From the NCBI GenBank assembly GCA_025769875.1, contig JAGFNK010000266.1:1-64000 (forward strand): 64,000 nucleotides of DNA, in the 5' to 3' direction. This stretch comes from Russula earlei (Eukaryota > Basidiomycota > Agaricomycetes > Russulales > Russulaceae). Every line of letters begins with the position of its first letter. The stretch's first letter is position 1. The position numbers and the translations under genes were made by a program. Below are positions 53,118-62,769 of this stretch, one piece after another. Below the pieces are notes generated by a model. The model saw only the letters and a program-made list of their open reading frames with translations. It did no database searches and was not told the DNA's origin.

Positions 53118-54077
53118 TGTCATGAACCATTCTCCGGAGAGGGCCCTTGAAGGACCCTTCCTTATAAGAGGAAACCCAGCCTCTATGGTGTCACCCTGTT
53201 CACACGAGCAAAAGGGGTGAGTAGAGGTGTCCACAATATCGCGCGCGCATTGTTGCGCGAGCGATTCTCGGCACAATCGACATACAGCAAGCCCCACTTA
53301 AAGGCAACCCTTCTAGCAACAAAAGACAGCATTAGGGCCTTCCTAAGGACCCTCTGGAACGACCCTAGGAACTCTACAATAGGTACTAACCTGGTATCAA
53401 AGGCCCTACAACGTGTTATTAGACCAACTCTAATAACTATAAAACGAACTATAAGGCAACACTAAGGACCTTAATAAAAGTATTAGGGTCGACTCTAAGG
53501 ACCCTAATAGAACTATATAAGGGCCTTATAAGATAACACTATTCCTAACCAAACTACAAGTCCTCAAATGACCGGCCCTAAACTAACTAACAGGAAATGA
53601 ATCAGGTGCTTGCACGTGCACTAAAGCAGTGAACACATGGACAATGGAAGCTCTTACTCATCAAGAGAAGCTTCTTACTCAGCAGCTTACTGAGCATGAC
53701 CGAGCATGCTCAGTAAGCATCCTCCGACTTCTTACTCATCACTCTATGGTGCTTGATAACAAGGTTATGGCTTGTTCCCTATTTAGCAGTTCTCTTGTAG
53801 TATATAAGCGCTCAATAAAGTAGCGGACAGTCCTCAGACTGTCCATTTGTTTACGGCACTCTCCAACCCTGGGATACTCCTTTAAGGACCATCCCCTTGT
53901 GACTACCCTGGCCTCTTCCCTGCGTGATTGCTCGACTCTCACAGTAACAATACCTCTCTGGTATCTGTTACTACTCTGGACTCTACTTCTTGCCCACGCA
54001 GTCCTGGACGTCTATCGACTCGTCTTTGAGCTTATCCCTCGCTCTTGAACTGGATAGTTCAACAGTGAGTCTTGACA
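53118..54077 (+). repeat. Delta LTR inside the old Gamma-like pre-gag (plus orientation)
   Basis: 960 bp, TGTCATGAACC...GAGTCTTGACA, with GTATATAAGCGCTC (about 53800) and GGACAGTCCTCAGACTGTCC downstream. Flanks GTTGG and GTTTG are an imperfect duplication. Both sides belong to one protein alignment, confirming the insertion. Confidence 0.9.
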
Positions 54078-54577
54078 GTTTGGGTAGGAGACCAGTGGGT
54101 ACAGATGCTGCTTGTTGGAGTTCGTCTCACCATGGGGGTGAGAGGTCGGCTGATGGTGGAAAGTTCCTTGGGAATGGGGGGGCCTGTGTAGACTGCTAGA
54201 GGCAGAGAGTACAGTCCTGCGGGGTCTACCAGATTCTGTGGAGTGTCAATAATGCCGTGGGTCCATGTAGCTTCAATCCAGTTGTAAATGTATCTCCTTC
54301 CTTCCATGGGAATGCTGGCTGGAGGGTCACTGGTCCCTCCCATACAAATTGGTTGAGGTGAAGATAGTTGCACTGCACAGTGATATGCTCATGTGTGAGG
54401 GTGAACAAGGTCAGGTAGTATGATGCCTGACCTTCCAGTAGCTCTTGAACGAGGGCGTAGTGTTGGGGTAAGATTACCTCAGTCCAAAGCTTCTTGTCAC
54501 TATCAGTGAGGGTGAGGATGCTGGTTGGCTCCCTGTTGAAGTTCCTTGAGTTTGAGAGGTGCCAAAACAAGAGTTGG
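54078..54577 (-). pseudogene. Old Gamma-like pre-gag ORF, distal part
   Basis: The minus-strand reading FWHLSNSRNFNREP...LWTEVILPQHYALVQELLEGQASYYL aligns with YWHLAQAKNIQG...LWTRVIQPRHHIIIHSLRTGYRLFYL at about 61264-61420. Further on, the GPPIPKELSTISRPLTP region matches GPPAYYSVPAILEASSLAPRPLTP. Conservation over this span, in two diverged elements, indicates a real protein. It is cut off by an Alpha LTR at 54578. Confidence 0.8.
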
Positions 54578-54651
54578 TGTTACGGCGTCGCAGCCGTAAG
54601 AGCGTTAGCTCAAGGTTCAGTGGGGCCAAGTCCCTGTGACTTGGTTCAAGG
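54578..54651 (-). repeat. Alpha LTR fragment, first piece
   Basis: TGTTACGGCGTCGCAGCCG..., the minus-strand end of an Alpha LTR. It is interrupted by LTR F and resumes at 55275. Confidence 0.88.
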
Positions 54652-55270
54652 TGTAAGGAGGATTATGGCTGGCCACGAAATCACGTGCGGAAACGCGACG
54701 CGACACGACGTGACACCTATCCTCTCCCTTGCCTCAGCTCGCTTTCATCCCTTGCCAACAGCTGCACACACACACGCACGCACCCGCGACCTCTCTTGTG
54801 CCCAACTTCAAGCCCTTTCTACCAACCACGCGTATGCCAAACGCTCACAAGACACGATTGCGTGCCAGGCTGTCTGCCACCGACCGCATTGCAGCCCTTG
54901 CCACCGACCACACACCCCACGCTCCGGCACACGCGACGCGTTTCCGCGTCGAGCCTTTCACGATCGCCTAGACCGCCTTGCCCGGTCTCGATTGCCTTTC
55001 AAGACTCTACTTCCTTTCATCATCTCATTTCCTTTCATTACATGCCCCCTCTTACTACTCCCCTTCTTGTATATAAAACACCTAGCTACCTTGTAGTAAA
55101 AAAAAGAAGTCGAGTGGAATCAGAATCTTTTCCCCCTCATCTGTCCACCTCTGCCTGAACCAGAACGACTGCGCGCGACCACTTGTTCCTCCTCTCCCCC
55201 CCTCCTCTACTCTTTCTGCTTGGACCGGTCAGCCTTACAATCTCACTCGCACGTCACCGGACGCGCTACA
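54652..55270 (+). repeat. LTR-like insertion F (619 bp)
   Basis: TGTAAGGAGG...CGCGCTACA sits between two parts of an Alpha LTR, with AAGG on both sides (54648-54651 and 55271-55274). It contains TATATAAAA (55069) and is richer in CG dinucleotides than its surroundings. Orientation inferred from the TATA box. No other copy in the window. Confidence 0.7.
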
Positions 55271-55577
55271 AAGGGTTCAATGGGGGCCGGCTCAAAGAGA
55301 CCAGGTCAAGGGTTTAGCGTCTCAAGACTAGGTCAAGGATGACCTAATCCGCAGACAGAGTTGATCTCCTGGTTTCACAGAAGAGGAGGACGATGATGGA
55401 GAAGCAGAGTAGAAAGAGGAACACAAAGGTTCCTTGTGATGATCTTAGGTCAAGCAAAGTATAAGCCAACACAACGCAAGTTGTGATTGAGAGACAGTAC
55501 AGGGCAAAAGGATGCAACAGGAAATGGGACAAAGCTAAGCTTGGGACATTCCCCAGCTTTTACAGGTGCTTAAATAC
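55271..55577 (-). repeat. Alpha LTR fragment, second piece
   Basis: Continues the LTR (GGGTTCAATGGGGGCCGGCTC...) up to the TTAAATAC TATA region, then is cut by a Delta LTR. Confidence 0.88.
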
Positions 55578-56331
55578 TGTCAAGACTCACTGTTGAACTA
55601 TCCAGTTCAAGAGCGAGGGATAAGCTCAAAGACGAGTCGATAAACGTCCAAGACGGCATGGGCAAGAAGTAGAGTCCAGAGTAGTAACAGATACCAGAGA
55701 GGTACTGTTACTGTGAGGGTCGAGCAGTCATGCAGAGGAGAGGCCAGGATAGTCACAAGGGGACGGTCCTTAAAGGAGTATCCCAGGGATGGAGAGTGCC
55801 GTAAACAAATGGACAGTCTGAGGACTGTCCGCTACTTTATTGAGCGCTTATATACTACAAGAGAAATGCTAAATAGGGAACAAGTCATAACCTTGTTATC
55901 AAGCACAGTAGAGTGATGAGTAAGAAGTCGGAGGATGCTTACTGAGCATGCTCAGTCATGCTCAGTAAGCTGCTGAGTAAGAAGGCTTCTCTTGATGAGT
56001 AAGAGCTTCCATTGTCCACATGTTCACTGCTTTAGTGCACGTGTGAGCACCTGATTCATTTCCTGTTAGTTAGTTTAGGGCCGGTCATTTGAGGACTTGT
56101 AGTTTGGTTCAGGGAATAGAGTTGCCTATAAGGTCCCTTATATAGTTCCATTAGGGTCCTTAGAGAGGATATAATACTGTCCTTTACTGCTAAAAGGGTT
56201 GCCACTAAGTGGGGCTTGCTGTATGTTGATTGTGCCAAGAATTGCTCGCATGACAATGTGTGCATGATATTGTGGACATCTCTACTCACCCCTTTTATCT
56301 GTGTGAACAGGGTGGCACCATAGAGGCTGGG
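55578..56331 (-). repeat. Delta LTR, internally deleted and truncated
   Basis: Begins TGTCAAGACTC but lacks about 190 bp near 56160 and ends at GAGGCTGGG, where the MULE begins. The last 60 bp or so of the LTR is missing and could lie beyond the MULE. Confidence 0.85.
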
Positions 56332-57059
56332 AGCTTTTGACTTTTAGCGGTGGGTTGGATGATCAAGAATTGCCATAAAAGGCGATTGGGTCGGCAAGAG
56401 AATCGGGGGTTCAATCATGCATTGAATTACACATATAAGCGAGTTAACAGTAGCATAACTACTTACCTTTTTCCCTACCAAATCAAAAACAAATGTTATC
56501 CCGTTTCCGATTGGCCGGCGCATCATCCGCCCCATCCGCTCCATCCACTGCTTCTGGCCCAAGCGCCCCTTGCATGACACAACGTTTAAAGTTCATGCAT
56601 GCCCCTTCAAAGATCATTGCCAATTCTGGAAAGAGGGGAGATTTTAATTATGACCAGGAGCACGGTGGATACCCCATGGAATGGCCGACAGCAGCCGATT
56701 TTGACACGTGGTGCTGGCAAGAACTGGCTCATGCAATTGAATTGATTACATCCAGCACCGAGCATGGGCAGGGATGGACAAAAAAAGTTTTCATCTGTTC
56801 CTGCCAACTATCCAGAGGAGCTTTGCGTTATGTAAAGAAGCACCCCGATCGCACATGGAGATCCGAGATCAAGAAGACGGGTTGCCGTTGCCGAATAGTC
56901 ATCAAATCATACGCGGACACACCTACCATTCCCGGACAATATGCAAGCGAGCATGACCATGAAATTGGAATTGCTAATCTCGCTTACACACAAATGTCAC
57001 GCGTAGTGCGCAATAAAATTAGATCCTTGTTGTCAAGGAAGGTTGATCCATGGGAAATA

Positions 57060-57124
57060 GTAAGTGTGCATTGAATTTATTTTTAATCGCTAACCTAATG
57101 AATTGAAAGGTACACGATTTTCAG
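57060..57124 (+). other. MULE transposase intron 1 (65 nt)
   Basis: GTAAGT donor, GCTAAC branch site and TTTTCAG acceptor. The reading frame joins WEI to DSSPDG. Confidence 0.8.
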
Positions 57125-57243
57125 GATTCGTCGCCCGATGGCAGCCAAGACCGATTCATCTCGCTTCAGGATGTGAGCCACATGGCCCGGGAAATTGAAG
57201 ATAACAATACCAGGCTGCATCCAGAGGATGCCATCTCCACCAG

Positions 57244-58206
57244 TGTCAAGACTCACTGTTGAACTATCCAGTTCAAGAGCAAGGGATAAGCTCAAAGATG
57301 AGTCGATAAACGTCCAAGATGGCATGGCAAGAAGTAGAGTCCAGAGTAGTAACAGATACCTGAGAGGTATTGTTACTGTGAGAGTCGAGCAGTCACGCAG
57401 AGGAGAGGCCAGGATAGTCACAAGGGGATGGTCCTTAAAGGAGTATCCCAGGGATGGAGAGTGCTGTAAACAAATGGACAGTCTGAGGACTGTCGGCTAC
57501 TTTATTGGGCACTTATATACTACAAGAGAACTGCTAAATAGGGAACAAGTCATAACCTTGTTATCAAGCACAATAGAGTGATGAGTAAGAAGTTGGAGTA
57601 CGCTTACTGAGCATGCTCAGTCATGCTCAGTAAGCTGCTGAGTAAGAAGGCTTCTCTTGATGAGTAAGAGCTTTCATTGTCCACATGTTCACTGCTTTAG
57701 TGCACGTGCGAGCACCTGATTCATTTTCTGTTAGTTAGTTTAGGGCCGGTCATTTGAGGACTTGTAGTTTGGTTTAGGGAATAGTGTTATCTTATAAGGC
57801 CCTTATATAGTTCTATTAGGGTCCTTAGAGTCAACCCTAATACTTTCTATTAAGGTCCTTAGTACTGCCTTATAGGTCGTTCTATAGTTATTAGAGTTGA
57901 TCTAATAACGCATTGTAGGGCCTTTGCTACTAGGTTAGTGCCTATTGTAGAGTTCCTAGAGTCGTTCCAAAGGGTCCTTAGGAAGGCCCTAATACTGTCC
58001 TTTGTTGTTAGAAGGGTTGCCTTTAAGTGGGGCTTGCTGTATGTCGATTGTGCCGAGAATCGCTCGCGCAACAATGCGTGCGCGATATTGTGGACACCTC
58101 TACTCACCCCTTTTGCTTGTGTGAACAGGGTGACACCATAGAGGCTGGGTTTCCTCCTATAAGGAAGGGTCCTTCAAGGACCCTCTCCGGAGAATGGTTC
58201 ATGACA
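57244..58206 (-). repeat. Solo Delta LTR in the MULE transposase gene (963 bp)
   Basis: TGTCAAGACTC...TTCATGACA with a perfect duplication ACCAG (57239-57243 and 58207-58211). Removing it joins DAISTR to LWLDRLRDEN in frame. This is the reference copy for Delta. Minus orientation by its GTATATAAG box. Confidence 0.96.
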
Positions 58207-58456
58207 ACCAGGCTCTGGTTGGACAGATTGAGAGATGAAAATACAAATGTATTTTACAAAGATAGGCTGCACAGTGCCCCATCTCAGTCAAATCTGCAGG
58301 AGGATGCATATGTGTTATGCATTCAGACCCCTTTCCAAATGGAGGAATTCCGCTGCCTCGGGAACGGCTTCATTGGTATTGACGCAACTCATAATATTAC
58401 TCAATATCCAGACTTTTTATTATTTACTATGATCATGCGGGATCACTGGGGACATG

Positions 58457-58508
58457 GTGCGTAATATTTACTAAATGTCAATTTAGCGCGCTTACCTTTT
58501 CCGAATAG
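58457..58508 (+). other. MULE transposase intron 2 (52 nt)
   Basis: GTGCGT donor and GAATAG acceptor. Joins DHWGHG to VPVAWMLAS. Confidence 0.75.
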
Positions 58509-59102
58509 GTGTGCCTGTTGCCTGGATGCTGGCATCCAATGGAACAATGGACACAATTTCCTTTTTTGTCCATTGGGTCAGGGATGCCAGTCCGGCTATC
58601 CGGCCATCTATTATTATGACAGATCGTGATGCCGTGCAGATTGCCGCCCTCAAGATTGCTTATCTGGGAAGTCGGATATGGCTTTGCAAATGGCACGTGT
58701 TGTGCGTGATGCGATCACACTTCAATACAACCAAATTTCCTGATCTGTGGGATAAGATCAAGAGATGGGTACATACAGATGATCAGGCCGACTTTCTGCA
58801 AATCTGGGAGGAGATCTCCACTGATCCTCAGGTCCCACAAAGTTTTGTGAACTACCTTGGGTGTGAATGGATGCCTGTGGTGCATATGTGGTCCATGGTT
58901 TTCCGGAAAAATCGGCATATCTTTGAGGAAGGGGACACAAATATGTTGATCGAAGCATATGTGTTCCAACTGATCCAAAGATAAGATGACTTAATCATTT
59001 TTTAGATATCATCACGTCCTCAAATCACACTGGCTCGATTGCAAGTGCAATCGGCGGATCGATCGAATCTTATTTGTGCTAGTGCATCGAATGGTGCCAT
59101 AT

Positions 59103-59931
59103 TGTTACAAACCAAGGCCAAGTCCTGGCCAAGGATTGTCCTATTTTACTCAAGAAAGACCTCTCTCACTTTGCATTGCTGACTCCCTTCCATTTTCTGG
59201 GCTATCCCTCCTGTGGTACAAGATATTGCTGTTGCAAAAGCACTCTAACACGACCAGGCACCGGGTTCCTAATCGGGTAATCATCGCGTGGCAGCCACAT
59301 GGTCACCCAGCCACCATGGACCCGAAACAGTGGCACAAACTCTGAGGAACTGTTGCATAAATCATCTGACATCATCAAGGCTCCAATGACATCATGGCTG
59401 ACTGAGCGACTCCACAGTGACCTCATAGGCTCACTAAGCGCCCCACAGTGACATCATAATGATGTCATCGCTCCACAATGATCAGTAATGTGCTCAGTAA
59501 GCCTGAAACTTGGCATAAGCGAGTTTATGCCTCTGTAGTCCTATTGGATGGTACCAAAGAGTCTAGAATAGTCCCAGTGCTTTGTAATAGACCCTTGTAC
59601 ACTGTATATAAGCCCCAATGAAGCATGGCAGTCGTCAGACTGTCCATTTGTGATACTCTCATCTTCCTGGGTACTCCCCTGCGACCGCTCAGTTTAAAGA
59701 CTCCTCTCGCTCCCAAGGTACTCTTCTACGACCGCCTTGTTTAAAGCCCCTCGTTGCACTGGCTTCTAACCTTCGCCTCTGCCTCCAGTTACACGTACCA
59801 GTCCCCATCTGGTACATCTTAGTCATTTGGCTCGTCCTCTTGTTCAACGCCACCTACGCCGCGTACCATCTGTTCCGACCTTTGCCCACCTGCTCCTGAG
59901 TCCACACGGATCAGCAGTACGTGTCTTGACA
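59103..59931 (+). repeat. 5' LTR of the Gamma element
   Basis: TGTTACAAACC...GTCTTGACA, colinear with the two solo Gamma LTRs (46782-47609 and 5656-17482). Confidence 0.93.
59605..59646 (+). promoter_or_regulatory. Gamma LTR core promoter and transcript-start box
   Basis: TATATAA (59605-59611), then AGACTGTCCA at 59637-59646, 32 bp downstream and complementary to the primer site. The Delta LTR carries the same CAGACTGTCCATTTG box at a comparable distance. Confidence 0.7.
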
Positions 59932-59933
59932 TC

Positions 59934-59943
59934 TGGACAGTCT
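59934..59943 (+). promoter_or_regulatory. Self-priming primer-binding site, Gamma element
   Basis: TGGACAGTCT, two bases after the LTR, is the exact 10-base reverse complement of 59637-59646. Confidence 0.7.
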
Positions 59944-59977
59944 CTCATCATTCTTGTATTGACCAGCCAACGCTCAA

Positions 59978-60902
59978 GTGTCTACTCCCAACTCCCCCAC
60001 TCTTGTCAATACCTCCCTGCGTCTCCCTTCTCCTCTCCAGCCCACTCCACGCACCGCTCTTCGCATCCTCACTGAAGACGTCGATCCAGTCGACACATCC
60101 TCACCCCTCAGCCTCTTGTACTCCCCAACGGTTCCCCCATCGTCTCCTACCACTGTCCAGCCTATCCCAGACAACTTTGTCCCTGTCGGCACTCCCCCTC
60201 CAGCGCAGAACGAGCAACAGCAAGCGGACCGTCCTCCCTTACCTGAAGGCTTCCTCGACCGTCCCCCCTGCACAGTATTTCGCTTCCATCCGCACCAGTA
60301 CTTCGTCCTCCCTACCACCAATCGTCGCCAGGAACAGTGGCGTCCCCTCCACGACTTGAATCATCAAGACTACCTTGGACGCATCCCTACCTCAGACCAG
60401 TTAGCTCGTCGCGCATTCACAGACACCTTCACTACCGCCTTTCGTGCACGCATCGTCCACACTTTTGCAGTAGAACCCTCCAACACTGCCCTTGCCACCC
60501 AGTACAATCTCACCCCCTTCGGCATCTGCTCCAACGTCGGGATATACGCCCCGGACGCTGACTTTCCCCTCGGACGCATCGCTTACATTTTTAACACCTC
60601 GTTATTTAGGAAACTACTTACCGTTGCCTGCTATTTACCGCCCTGCTTACGAGGGCTCGTTTTGCTTATCTATCGTACACGACTTCTTGGACAGACGTCT
60701 CGCTTTCGCATACGGCTACTTACACTTCGAGGAAAACAGTAACCGTGTGTCCCTACGTCACTATTCGACTTATACAGTCGACACCATCCGCTTTAACCCC
60801 CAGCTACTTCGCTTTTGCTTTACGCCTCGTATTCCCCTTAACCCTCTCGAAATAATTGAGAGGTACCAGCTCGAAACCATAGATCTTGCGCACGGTTCTT
60901 AA
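59978..60902 (+). pseudogene. Gamma pre-gag ORF a (frameshifted)
   Basis: The first ORF after the primer site starts MSTPNSPTLVNTSLR, Ser/Thr/Pro-rich for about 90 residues. A folded-looking region follows (FRFHPHQYFVLPTTNRRQEQWRPLHDL, FAYGYLHFEENSNRVSLRHYS). A frameshift near 60600 moves it to the second frame, ending at TAA 60900-60902. No known domain is recognised. It lies where gag would be expected, but the Gag domain comes about 2 kb later. Confidence 0.65.
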
Positions 60903-60971
60903 AAAGTAAGAACCACCCTTGTAACGCTTCAATAAAGATCAAATAAAGATCCTTTTTCTGTTTTAACTAAA

Positions 60972-61889
60972 GTGCCACGAGAATACGCCTTAGAAGAAGT
61001 CGAAGAAGAAGACGCTATTACTCGACACATCTTAAACTTAAATCATTATCGAACTTGGACCTCCGTCGCATTCCCTGTCACCACTTTAACCAACTTACAC
61101 GACGTACCAGGAGTTGAACCACCTCACGAAGATTTCCCCCATCTTATTGTTAAAGAGTTCCTTGAAGTCTTGCCTTTTGGACAACTCTTAAGCCACGACG
61201 AACACGCACTATATCTTGAAACCCTTAGTCGACTTCTACCTCCAGCACGACAACAACTATTATATTGGCACCTTGCTCAAGCAAAGAACATCCAAGGACA
61301 ACCAGTTGACTACCAATCCTTACGCGCCAGTGAATTAAACCTCTGGACCAGAGTCATTCAACCACGCCACCACATTATTATCCACTCCTTGAGAACAGGA
61401 TACCGCTTGTTCTACTTAGGTTGGACATACATCAGCTACTATCGTCTCACTGTCCAGTTCTACCACCTACGCCTCAACAGAATACAAAGGGAAAACCAAT
61501 CTTACGTCCAACTTGCGGTTGTACCAGGAATACACAACACCTTCGATTGGGAAACTAACTCGTGGTTGTACGACGCAGACTATAATCAACCTTGGGCAAT
61601 TACCAGCCCAGACGCCTCATATACTGGTCCCCCTGCATACTATTCTGTCCCAGCAATCCTAGAAGCCTCAAGTCTCGCCCCTCGACCCCTCACACCGATT
61701 CAGACCACTGTCCCAACTAGCCAAGAACGTTGGTCTGCCAGCACAGAAGATACTGAGTCAAATCCGTGGACAGCAAGGTGTAACTGCAAAACAGAGTATT
61801 GCACGTGCAACTTTCGACCAGACACACCTCCTACTCCTGACGGAATTACCTTGTGGACGCCAGGCGATTACCACCTCCCCATTCGATAA
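60972..61889 (+). CDS. Gamma pre-gag ORF b (305 aa, unknown function)
   Basis: An open frame of 305 codons. The apparent start is GTG, so the true start may be upstream or spliced. Sequences such as YWHLAQAKNIQ, LWTRVIQPRHHIIIHSL and YYRLTVQFYHLRLN suggest an alpha-helical core. A tail follows with a Cys cluster (CNCKTEYCTCNF) and LWTPGD. The minus-strand relic at 54577 to 33838 encodes a clear homologue, so the protein was under selection in this lineage. Family not recognised: it could be a Gag N-terminal domain, an accessory protein, or a captured gene. Confidence 0.7.
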   Translation: MPREYALEEVEEEDAITRHILNLNHYRTWTSVAFPVTTLTNLHDVPGVEPPHEDFPHLIVKEFLEVLPFGQLLSHDEHALYLETLSRLLPPARQQLLYWHLAQAKNIQGQPVDYQSLRASELNLWTRVIQPRHHIIIHSLRTGYRLFYLGWTYISYYRLTVQFYHLRLNRIQRENQSYVQLAVVPGIHNTFDWETNSWLYDADYNQPWAITSPDASYTGPPAYYSVPAILEASSLAPRPLTPIQTTVPTSQERWSASTEDTESNPWTARCNCKTEYCTCNFRPDTPPTPDGITLWTPGDYHLPIR

Positions 61890-62398
61890 ATCTGGCTCCT
61901 CGACACAGGAGACGCGCGTCATCCCAACGACCCCCTGAGAGAGAAACAGTTCCCAACGCAAGAGGATTTCTTGTTGAAAGACCATTACCTCCTACCCCTC
62001 CTGACGCCTACGTACCCTTGTTTACCAATCGTATTCCTACCCCTGTCATACCTATCCAACCCTTTGCATCACCCCTTGTTGAATCCCCTGATAGTGCCGA
62101 TCTTAGGAATACTGATTTACACTGTTATCTACCAGAACAATCCTTCTTAGCATTAAACCTACCTACGCGTTCAAGGAGAGAGTTAATTGAATTCAAGAAT
62201 TATTGTACCCAAGCTTGGCATCAACGACTGACACACTTTATAGTTTACAAGCACCCCACCAAGGAAATAAGTGACTTTGCCATCTCTCCAGCAGAATTTG
62301 AAGGATATCTGTGGAAAACCCGAGTAGTTCTAACACAAAGCAGCATTACTGAAGAATACTCCCGAATCCAATTAAGAAAACATCAAGGAAGACCCTGA
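61853..62398 (+). CDS. Gamma pre-gag ORF c (181 aa, unknown function)
   Basis: Overlaps the end of ORF b in another frame. A basic, proline-rich N-terminus precedes a region with FYCTQAWHQRL-like and FEGYLWKTRVVLTQSSITEEYSRI sequence. The latter is matched in the relic on both sides of its Delta insertion (33837/32873). Whether b and c were once one frame is unclear. A single indel near 61880 would join them. Confidence 0.55.
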   Translation: MDARRLPPPHSINLAPRHRRRASSQRPPERETVPNARGFLVERPLPPTPPDAYVPLFTNRIPTPVIPIQPFASPLVESPDSADLRNTDLHCYLPEQSFLALNLPTRSRRELIEFKNYCTQAWHQRLTHFIVYKHPTKEISDFAISPAEFEGYLWKTRVVLTQSSITEEYSRIQLRKHQGRP

Positions 62399-62478
62399 TA
62401 CCATTCGACTAAAGCCAGCCTACACCATTGCATATCCTTGGAACAACGGCCATTGGACTATAACAGTCGTCTAGATCT

Positions 62479-62769
62479 ATGAGCACTAGGAGGGACATCA
62501 CTGACGAAGAAGAAAATCTAATCCCACTCCTATTTGAAAACCTCAGTTACGACACCCAAGATCACTGTTACCGAGGAAAATTTGCAGGCACACCTATTAT
62601 CAACCACGGAAATCTTTCTGACACTTGGTTATACGAAGACGATAACGACGAAGTTACCACCGAACAACTTAAAGCGGCAGCCCCAGGAGCAGAAAACGTT
62701 CAAGACTTCAACCCCTATAACTACTACAGGCCTCTTCCTAGACAGACCAGTCAAGTGGAGCCGTTCTAG
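62479..62769 (+). CDS. Gamma pre-gag ORF d (96 aa, acidic)
   Basis: MSTRRDITDEEENLIPLLFENLSYDTQ..., acidic, with relic homology at about 32330-32100 (minus strand). It ends at TAG near 62769. A second frame overlapping it (from 62534) stays open into gag, so ORF d is probably the N-terminal part of Gag displaced by a frameshift. Confidence 0.5.
   Translation: MSTRRDITDEEENLIPLLFENLSYDTQDHCYRGKFAGTPIINHGNLSDTWLYEDDNDEVTTEQLKAAAPGAENVQDFNPYNYYRPLPRQTSQVEPF

Larger units (their letters stand above)
56332..59102 (+). mobile_element. MULE-type DNA transposon, left part
   Basis: Starts at the break in the Delta LTR (AGCTTTTGACTTTTAGCGG) and carries a transposase gene with introns. It is itself split by a solo Delta LTR (57244-58206) and by the Gamma element that begins at 59103. 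The right end, with terminal repeat and duplication, is outside the window. Confidence 0.8.
56493..59102 (+). pseudogene. MULE transposase (split by Delta LTR and Gamma element)
   Basis: Exon 1 (56493-57059) has a Ser/Ala/Pro-rich lead and a Cys/His DNA-binding domain of FAR1/FLYWCH/WRKY-GCM1 type (FICSCQL...GCRCRIVIK...SEHDHEIG). An intron follows at 57060-57124. Exon 2 runs 57125-57243, then a solo Delta LTR, then 58212-58456. It includes the first catalytic Asp, IGIDATHN. The second intron is 58457-58508. Exon 3 (58509-58981) has the second Asp, IMTDRDA, and the CKWHVLCVMRSH block. The frame ends at 58983, but related-looking sequence (KSHWLDCKCNRRIDRILFV) runs to the Gamma insertion, suggesting another damaged intron. 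The third catalytic residue was not pinned down. Confidence 0.85.

Noticed and set aside
52785..53297. A 170-codon minus-strand frame across the Alpha LTR end and the Delta LTR
   Set aside because: It is a chance fusion of three different elements, and only its middle (53024-53117) is real pre-gag sequence.
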